This document shows, piece by piece, positions 59,037 through 64,000 of a DNA stretch of 64,000 bases. Each line of letters opens with the position of its first letter. Within the stretch, counting starts at the first letter, position 1. The notes under the pieces are model-generated. The model searched no databases. It saw only the letters and a list, made by a program, of their open reading frames with translations, and was not told the DNA's origin. This stretch comes from Trichococcus ilyis (GTDB lineage: Bacteria > Bacillota > Bacilli > Lactobacillales > Aerococcaceae): the NCBI RefSeq assembly GCF_900109135.1, contig NZ_FNYT01000007.1, forward strand, positions 33,038 to 97,037. The letters run 5' to 3'. Position numbers and translations under genes: made by a program.

Positions 59037-59945
59037 ATGGAAATGAAAGACATCGAATACGTGAAGGCAATCCATGACTGCGGCAATTTGACGCGGGCAG
59101 CGGAATCGCTTTACATTTCGCAACCTTCCTTGAGCATGTACATCAAAAACATGCAGGCCCGATTAGGATTCACAGTCTTCAACCAGATCGGAAAAAAATA
59201 TGAACTGACTTTCCTGGGCGAACGTTTTCTTGCTGCCGGAATCGAGATTTTGCGCATGCGCGAGAATTTCTACGATGAAGCTGCCCATATACTGGACAAC
59301 AAAATCGGCCGCCTGCGCGTTTCCATCCCATTTATGCGCGGCTCCTACCTGGCTCCGGACATCTTGCCGAAATTTAATGAAATCTATCCGAACATCGAAG
59401 TCGAGCTGATCGAGGAGTCTTCAAAGGTTGTCGAAGAGAAGATCAACAACGGGGAAGCGGACATCGCCATCATGAACATGCCCCACCATGCGTTGAATCT
59501 GGACTACGAGGTCATCAAATCGGAAGAGATCCTGTTGGCTGTGCCTTCGGGGCATCCCTGCATCGACAAAGGATCGCCCAATCCGAACAGCAGCTATCCT
59601 TCCATCGACCTGCATCTGTTCAAGCAGGATCGGTTCATTCTGCATTTCCCGGATCAGCGCACCGGCCAGATCGCCGAAGCGATCTTCGCGGAGCAGCATT
59701 TCGTTCCTAATAAAGTGACGCACACGCGCAATATCGAGACGGCCGTCAATCTGACAATGACCGGATATGGCATCTCTTTCCTGAACGAGACCCATATCCG
59801 TCATTTGAAATTCGGCAATGCGCCGCGCTTTTTCTCTTTCGAAGGCAAACCGCATTATGCGGACATGATCGTGGCTTACCGCAAAGGCCGCAAGCTTCCG
59901 CCCTATGTCCGTACTCTGATCAATCTTTGCCGCGAAGTCGTTTGA
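59037..59945 (+). CDS. LysR-family regulator of the tricarboxylate locus
   Basis: LysR-type regulator of 302 residues. The helix-turn-helix is GNLTRAAESLYISQPSLSMY at about 17-36, followed by the linker helix and effector domain (SIPFMRGSYLAPDILPKFNE and on). AAGGGG precedes ATG 59037. It is divergent from acnA, and its stop is only 3 bp from the convergent citrate-carrier stop. The ATAA-N7-TTAT dyads upstream of acnA/lysR and of prpF make it the likely regulator of the whole locus. By position it resembles CcpC of bacilli, which senses citrate; orthology is not established. Confidence 0.87.
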   Translation: MEMKDIEYVKAIHDCGNLTRAAESLYISQPSLSMYIKNMQARLGFTVFNQIGKKYELTFLGERFLAAGIEILRMRENFYDEAAHILDNKIGRLRVSIPFMRGSYLAPDILPKFNEIYPNIEVELIEESSKVVEEKINNGEADIAIMNMPHHALNLDYEVIKSEEILLAVPSGHPCIDKGSPNPNSSYPSIDLHLFKQDRFILHFPDQRTGQIAEAIFAEQHFVPNKVTHTRNIETAVNLTMTGYGISFLNETHIRHLKFGNAPRFFSFEGKPHYADMIVAYRKGRKLPPYVRTLINLCREVV

Positions 59946-59948
59946 TGC

Positions 59949-61325
59949 CTAATTGAACAAGAACGGCAACGGAATCGCACCGATCAGAATAGCGATGATG
60001 GTTTGAATCGCGAAGCTCGGAAGACCCCATTTCATGTATTCTTTCGAGTAATCGCCAAAGCTGACTTCTGTTCTGTCAACCAAAACATAAAGGAAGGCCA
60101 CTAATGGACTTGCAAAACGGATGGCTTGACCCATCAAGGAAGCGACACCGATTTCAGTCGGCGTTGCGCCGTATTGATAAGCGATTGGTGCCAATACCGG
60201 CAGGATACCGAAGTAGAAAGCGTCATTTGGCAAGAAGAACAATCCTGGTAAAGAAATCAAAGCCAGGAAGAATGGAATGTAGGCACCCATAGTTTCCGGA
60301 ATCATGCCAGCCATTTGTTGCGCGATGGCTGTGCTCATGCCGCTGCCGTTCAGAACACCCATGATGATACCGGCACCGTATACCAAGCTAACTGGACCTA
60401 ATGCTTCTCCACCATTTGCGAGCAGACGGGAAGACTGCAGATTCAGATCTCTGTAGTTGACCAGCAACGCGATGGCTGTACCTAGCACGAACAGGATACC
60501 GCCGTTGATGATGTCCATGATCAACATTGTCATGATTGCCACAGTAAGCAAGAAGTTGAACCAAATCAATTTAGGGCGTTTCAAATGCGCATCTTTTTCG
60601 TTGATTTCTTTGATGATGTGTTCCAAGTCGCTGTCATGGATGATGCCGCTGCCTTGAACGTAGCCCAGACGTGCGCGCTCTTTTTTACCATAGTAGTAGC
60701 ACATATACAATGCCAGCATAGATGCGCCGATCATACCTGGGATAACGGGTACGAAGAATTCTTTCGGTGTCAAGTTCAGCACCGGCATCGCACGCGCCAT
60801 CGGGCCACTCCAAGGGACCAGGTTCATTACCGAGTTACAGAATCCGATGATGACCGCCAAGTAGAGCTGGTTCATCTTCATTTTTTTGAAAAGCGTCAGA
60901 ACCGCTGTCGTTACGATCAACACAGTAGTTGTCCCGTCACCATCCAGCGACACGATCAAAGAGATAACACCAGTAGCGACACAAATCTTCATTGGATCGC
61001 CTTTTGCCCATTTGATCATCTTCGTAGCCAATGGATCGAACAGACCGACGTCCAACATAACCGAGAAGAAAAGGATGGCGAACAACAATAACGTGATCGT
61101 TGGGGCTACACCTTTACCGATGAGTGTTTTATTCTCATCAAGCGAGTAATACAACCCTCCAAAAATCCAATCAAACACTTCCAAAAGTGGTGTTCCACTT
61201 ATAAATGCTGCGGCTAAACCAAAAACGACGGGAACTAAAATTAATGCTGCAAAAGGTGACATTTTTCTTGCCAATAACAAAACCATGAAGGTAATGATCA
61301 TTCCATAGCCTAACAATGCTAACAT
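59949..61325 (-). CDS. CitMHS-family tricarboxylate transporter
   Basis: Membrane carrier of 458 residues with about twelve helices. The family motif SLDGDGTTTVLIV and MNLVPWSGPMARAM match CitM/CitH-type metal-citrate:proton symporters. The C-terminal half repeats a comparable helix pattern (LFFLPNDAFYFGILPVLAPI). I chose ATG 61325 since AGGAAG is seven bases before it; a GTG at 61331 abuts that site. It is second in the prpF operon, 29 bp downstream. Citrate or a related tricarboxylate such as trans-aconitate is the likely cargo. Confidence 0.88.
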   Translation of the reverse strand: MLALLGYGMIITFMVLLLARKMSPFAALILVPVVFGLAAAFISGTPLLEVFDWIFGGLYYSLDENKTLIGKGVAPTITLLLFAILFFSVMLDVGLFDPLATKMIKWAKGDPMKICVATGVISLIVSLDGDGTTTVLIVTTAVLTLFKKMKMNQLYLAVIIGFCNSVMNLVPWSGPMARAMPVLNLTPKEFFVPVIPGMIGASMLALYMCYYYGKKERARLGYVQGSGIIHDSDLEHIIKEINEKDAHLKRPKLIWFNFLLTVAIMTMLIMDIINGGILFVLGTAIALLVNYRDLNLQSSRLLANGGEALGPVSLVYGAGIIMGVLNGSGMSTAIAQQMAGMIPETMGAYIPFFLALISLPGLFFLPNDAFYFGILPVLAPIAYQYGATPTEIGVASLMGQAIRFASPLVAFLYVLVDRTEVSFGDYSKEYMKWGLPSFAIQTIIAILIGAIPLPFLFN

Positions 61326-61354
61326 TTTCACACTTCCTATTCTTTGTGTTATTT

Positions 61355-62491
61355 CTATCCTTTATAGAAGACTTTGCCGACCATGATTTTTCTTGCGGTC
61401 CGGTGGCTTGATACGGATTCGATTTTTATCTTTCCATCTTCATTTTTGTACTTCATGGCTACCGAAATGAGGCCATCGCTGTGCCCAAGCACGAGCTCGT
61501 TCTTGACATTTTCGTTCCCCAATACTTCATTCGGGATTGTGCCCGGGATCGCGCAGGCTGCCGCTGTGCACAGTGCTCCTGTCAAAGCAATCGTTTTGTG
61601 GGCTTTCTGCATGCTCATCATGCGGATGGAAAGGTCATATTCGTTGCCGGCGATTTCTTTGCCGCTGTCTGTAGTGAAGGTTTGCGCTGCTGACACGATC
61701 GTCATTTTCGGCACTCCCGGCGTCACCGTAGCGGCTTCTTCCCAGTTGTCGGCCAAGCCCATCTTCACGGCTGCCGCTCCCCTGATTTTTTCCAACAACA
61801 CCAGATTGGCCGGATCGGCATCGATCATGGCAGCTGTTTCGGTTCCTTTAAATCCGATTTCTTCTGCTTTCACATACACCAGCGGATTTGCCGCATCGAC
61901 GATCGACACCTCGACATCACCGTAATTATCGATTTTCAGCATGTCTTTGGTTTGCCCTGTCGGCAACAGTTTACCGGTGAAGGAACCTTCCGGATTCAAA
62001 AATTCCAATTCGATTTTCGAGCCCGTTCCGGGAACACCGGAAATGCTGAAGTCCCCTTCATAAGTAATTTCTCCGTTAGGCGTAGGAATATGCTCGTGAA
62101 TAATTTTCTTTGTGTTTGTATTATATACCCGCACAGTCGTGATAGGCGCGCTAATTTCAACCAAGTGATTTTCAAGCGCGAAAACGCCGACAGCGGATGA
62201 GATGTTCCCGCAGTTTCCTGCGTAGGAGACAAACGGCTTATCGATCTGGACTTGTGCAAACGTATAATTGATATCCCAATCTTCGGTTGTTTCTTTTGAA
62301 ATGATTGCGACTTTACTGGTCGTGGAGACCGCTCCACCAAGGCCGTCGATCTGGCGTTGATCCGGGCTGCCCATGACTTTTAAGAGTATCTGGTCACGTT
62401 CCTCTTTATTTTCCGGTAAATCTTCTTCCATAATGAATGCACCTTTGCTTGTGCCGCCGCGGAAGATGCTGCATTGCAATTCTTTAAGCAT
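61355..62491 (-). CDS. PrpF-family isomerase (aconitate/methylaconitate isomerase-like)
   Basis: DapF-fold protein of 378 residues. Signatures are the N-terminal CSIFRGGTSKGAFI, PDQRQIDGLGGAVSTTSKVA, the AGNCGNISSAVG segment, and C-terminal HSDGLISVAMKYKNEDGKIK. Known relatives isomerise 2-methylaconitate or shift the double bond of trans- and cis-aconitate. The usual methylcitrate genes (prpB, prpC, acnD) are absent, while aconitase and a citrate-type carrier are adjacent. An aconitate delta-isomerase role therefore fits best, though 2-methylaconitate or oxalomesaconate isomerase activity is possible. ATG 62491 follows GGAGGG. First gene of the operon. Confidence 0.85.
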   Translation of the reverse strand: MLKELQCSIFRGGTSKGAFIMEEDLPENKEERDQILLKVMGSPDQRQIDGLGGAVSTTSKVAIISKETTEDWDINYTFAQVQIDKPFVSYAGNCGNISSAVGVFALENHLVEISAPITTVRVYNTNTKKIIHEHIPTPNGEITYEGDFSISGVPGTGSKIELEFLNPEGSFTGKLLPTGQTKDMLKIDNYGDVEVSIVDAANPLVYVKAEEIGFKGTETAAMIDADPANLVLLEKIRGAAAVKMGLADNWEEAATVTPGVPKMTIVSAAQTFTTDSGKEIAGNEYDLSIRMMSMQKAHKTIALTGALCTAAACAIPGTIPNEVLGNENVKNELVLGHSDGLISVAMKYKNEDGKIKIESVSSHRTARKIMVGKVFYKG

Positions 62492-62670
62492 ATCGTCCCT
62501 CCAAATGTTTACGTTTTCAAAAATCCATGAACGTGTTGTTACCCAGTTGAATCCTTTCACCAGCAATTTAAGATAGGCTGCAGTCCTACTGATTGCTCAT
62601 CGCTCAACTTGATATCTGAAGTATAAATTCTGGCTAACCAAATATCCAATCAATCATTTTTATCTGAATC

Positions 62671-62685
62671 ATAGGTTTAACTTAT
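62671..62685. promoter_or_regulatory. LysR/CcpC-like dyad upstream of prpF
   Basis: ATAGGTTTAACTTAT matches ATAA-N7-TTAT at seven of eight positions. It shares AACTTATGAT with the acnA/lysR site. It lies about 180 bp before the prpF start. Confidence 0.5.
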
Positions 62686-62765
62686 GATGATAACAGATAC
62701 AATCATGGTCATCAGCCTGCTGATTTTCCGCTAGAAGCAACAATTGACTTATTGCGCAGAAATAC

Positions 62766-62850
62766 CCCGTCAAAAGTGTTTTGGCGGGGAAAAATATCCT
62801 TTCGCATCAAGAGATTCCCCTTCAAAACCAGCTTGGCGGGGAATTCCGCC
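62766..62850. repeat. GGCGGGGAA palindrome element, copy 2
   Basis: TACCCCGTCAAAAGTG, TTTTGGCGGGGAAAAA, GATTCCCC, and CAGCTTGGCGGGGAATTCCG. Same motif family as 20484-20573. Confidence 0.6.
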
Positions 62851-62874
62851 ATAAACCTAAAGCCACTGTAAAGT

Positions 62875-62922
62875 ACAGAAAGGGCCTGCCTCCGCATGAG
62901 ACAGACCCTTTCTGTATTTTGT
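62875..62922 (+). terminator. Orphan terminator-like hairpin
   Basis: ACAGAAAGGG/CCCTTTCTGT with inner CTG and CTC pairs, followed by ATTTTG. No plus-strand gene lies upstream. Confidence 0.6.
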
Positions 62923-63063
62923 CACTTATTTTTTGGTGCATCAGAATCCACAACAATCCGTATTAAGACGTTTTTCTTGTGACCTTACAGCAGCAATGAG
63001 ATTAGATTGTCAGCCTCTTATTGAGAATCTGGCCTGTAATTGAGAATCACTTTTTCCATAAAG

Positions 63064-63588
63064 TCAGATATCCGTTCGGGGTAGACGGATTTTATTAGCA
63101 ACCTTTGTCTCATGGTTCAGCAAATATTCCTTCAGATGCAGACCGCCGGCATACCCCACCAATTTGCCGTTCGTGCCGATGACGCGGTGGCAAGGGGTGA
63201 TGATCGAGATCGGGTTGCGGTTGTTGGCCATGCCGATGGCGCGGACGCCTTTCGGGTTTTCGACAGCGATGGCGATTTCCTTGTAGCTGCGCGTCTCGCC
63301 GTAAGGGATTTGGCGCAGAGCTTCCCACACTTTCAATTGGAATGTCGTTCCGGCTGCATCCAAAGGCAGATCAAATTCCTGGCGTTCACCGCGGAAGTAC
63401 TCCTGCAATTGTCGCTCCCCTTCCAAAAGCAGCGGCGTGTCCGCTTCAACCATTTCTCCGGCCGAGATTTCCTTTTCGATACGCGGATCCAGTTCCGATT
63501 CAACATGCTCCAGAAACGTGATGCCCTTGCCGTTCTCCGCCAACAGGTATTCCCCGAGCGGCGTTTGGATGTATTTGTATGCTTTCAT
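63064..63588 (-). CDS. ogt: Methylated-DNA--protein-cysteine methyltransferase
   Basis: Suicide repair protein of 174 residues removing methyl groups from O6-alkylguanine. The acceptor is Cys133 in TPCHRVIG, preceded by the helix-turn-helix (IPYGETRSYKEIAIAVENPK then GVRAIG). The C-terminal GYAGGLHLKEYLLNHE completes the family core. AAGGACTGATCAT precedes the ATG. It lacks an Ada domain, so it is a stand-alone Ogt type. Monocistronic. Confidence 0.95.
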   Translation of the reverse strand: MKAYKYIQTPLGEYLLAENGKGITFLEHVESELDPRIEKEISAGEMVEADTPLLLEGERQLQEYFRGERQEFDLPLDAAGTTFQLKVWEALRQIPYGETRSYKEIAIAVENPKGVRAIGMANNRNPISIITPCHRVIGTNGKLVGYAGGLHLKEYLLNHETKVANKIRLPRTDI

Positions 63589-63702
63589 ATGATCAGTCCT
63601 TTTTTGAAGTCACAAAATCTCTCTGCTCCATTATACACAGTGGTGGCTTCAACCGGAAGCATCCGCACACTAGCTAGGCTATGAGAGGTCTTTTGAAATG
63701 AC

Positions 63703-63730
63703 TTTACAAACAGAAAAAGTAATATATAAT
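63703..63730 (+). promoter_or_regulatory. Promoter of the HTH gene
   Basis: TTTACA (63703-63708), 16-bp spacer, TATAAT (63725-63730). Confidence 0.6.
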
Positions 63731-63756
63731 TTACGTATAAGGAACATATATATTAC
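63719..63756. promoter_or_regulatory. Inverted repeat over the HTH-gene promoter
   Basis: GTAATATATA and TATATATTAC, a perfect 10-bp pair 18 bp apart, spanning the -10 and the likely transcript start. Candidate autoregulatory operator. Confidence 0.5.
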
Positions 63757-63775
63757 ACAGTAAGGAGACTGTCAA

Positions 63776-64000
63776 GTGGAAAATTATGTGAAAAAATTCA
63801 GAACAGAGAAAAACCTTTCACAAAAAGAACTTGCAGACTATGCGGGGATTACAAGGCAAACCTTAAGTCTTATAGAAAAATACGAGTACAACCCTTCGCT
63901 CAAACTCTGTCTAAAAATTTGCTATGCCCTCAACAAAACATTGGATGACGTTTTTTGGATCGAACAATCGGAAGGAGAAACAGAAGATGAAAAAAATTAA
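63776..64000 (+). CDS. Small Xre/Cro-CI-family transcriptional regulator (YozG-like)
   Basis: Product of 74 residues that is essentially one HTH_3 domain: FRTEKNLSQKELADYAGITR then QTLSLIEKYEYNPSLKL. Such short regulators usually repress their own operon together with a small membrane protein. The start is GTG 63776 with AAGGAG eight bases upstream. The stop TAA coincides with the window end. A ribosome site (GGAG) and an ATG at 63987 inside its 3' end announce an overlapping next gene. Confidence 0.88.
   Translation: MENYVKKFRTEKNLSQKELADYAGITRQTLSLIEKYEYNPSLKLCLKICYALNKTLDDVFWIEQSEGETEDEKN
63987..64000 (+). CDS. Start of next gene (partial, runs off the window)
   Basis: ATGAAAAAAATTAA overlaps the end of the HTH gene in another frame, with AAGGAG at a suitable distance before it. 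Only MKKI is visible. In comparable operons a small membrane protein follows, but nothing here identifies it. Confidence 0.5.

Larger units (their letters stand above)
62492..63063. other. Intergenic region upstream of prpF
   Basis: No gene. Holds the prpF leader with the LysR-type dyad (62671-62685), a GGCGGGGAA element (62766-62850), an orphan terminator (62875-62922) and a TTATTGAGAATC/TAATTGAGAATC direct repeat near 63018-63048. Confidence 0.6.

Overview
The window looks like chromosome of a low-to-mid GC Gram-positive bacterium, most likely order Lactobacillales and perhaps a Trichococcus-like member of the Carnobacteriaceae. This is an inference from strong GGAGG ribosome sites, maltose and sucrose PTS loci, an M29 aminopeptidase, an RRNPP-type regulator with its own propeptide, and a salvage-only biotin operon. 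No rRNA, CRISPR array or intact insertion sequence is visible.

Layout. 1-6100: flavodoxin, a coiled-coil protein and an M29 aminopeptidase, separated by three large arrays of a 199-bp palindrome-rich repeat. 6100-14700: a small membrane protein, tRNA-Arg(CCT), a dinucleotide-binding oxidoreductase, an AT-rich island holding an RRNPP regulator and a divergent 53-aa propeptide, guaC, a LysR/YeiH pair and a RelE/Phd-type toxin-antitoxin. 14860-26350: a DUF1538 membrane protein, then a lipoprotein-GH16 pair present twice around a block of exporters, a TetR regulator and a MacB-like ABC transporter, with several gene fragments. 26400-34650: Fic protein, 6-phospho-alpha-glucosidase/PTS/RpiR locus, sucrose scrA-scrB locus. 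34800-45300: LRR lipoprotein, OFA-type MFS carrier, AEC permease, alpha carbonic anhydrase lipoprotein, bioY-bioB-bioD-bioA and a LacI regulator. 45800-51300: DEAD-box helicase, Gfo/Idh oxidoreductase, AlkA-type glycosylase, aldo-keto reductase, metallophosphoesterase. 51400-55860: a second DUF1538 protein with a tandem PII-like partner, and an amino-acid ABC binding protein plus permease. 56100-62700: aconitase, a divergent LysR regulator, a CitMHS carrier and a PrpF-family isomerase. 63000-64000: Ogt and the start of a HTH operon.

How genes work together. Most transcription units are short and closed by strong terminators. The tricarboxylate region reads as one regulated module: PrpF isomerase, CitMHS uptake and aconitase, with ATAA-N7-TTAT-type LysR dyads before both acnA/lysR and prpF. 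The RRNPP regulator and the small exported peptide form a probable quorum-sensing pair.

A striking property is the intergenic DNA. At least six families of modular hairpin elements fill the gaps between genes. Each has its own arm sequence (CCGGAG, CCGACAG, AAGATGGAT, TCGAATG and others), and several share a CGGTA-type linker. Long open frames inside these arrays are not credible genes.
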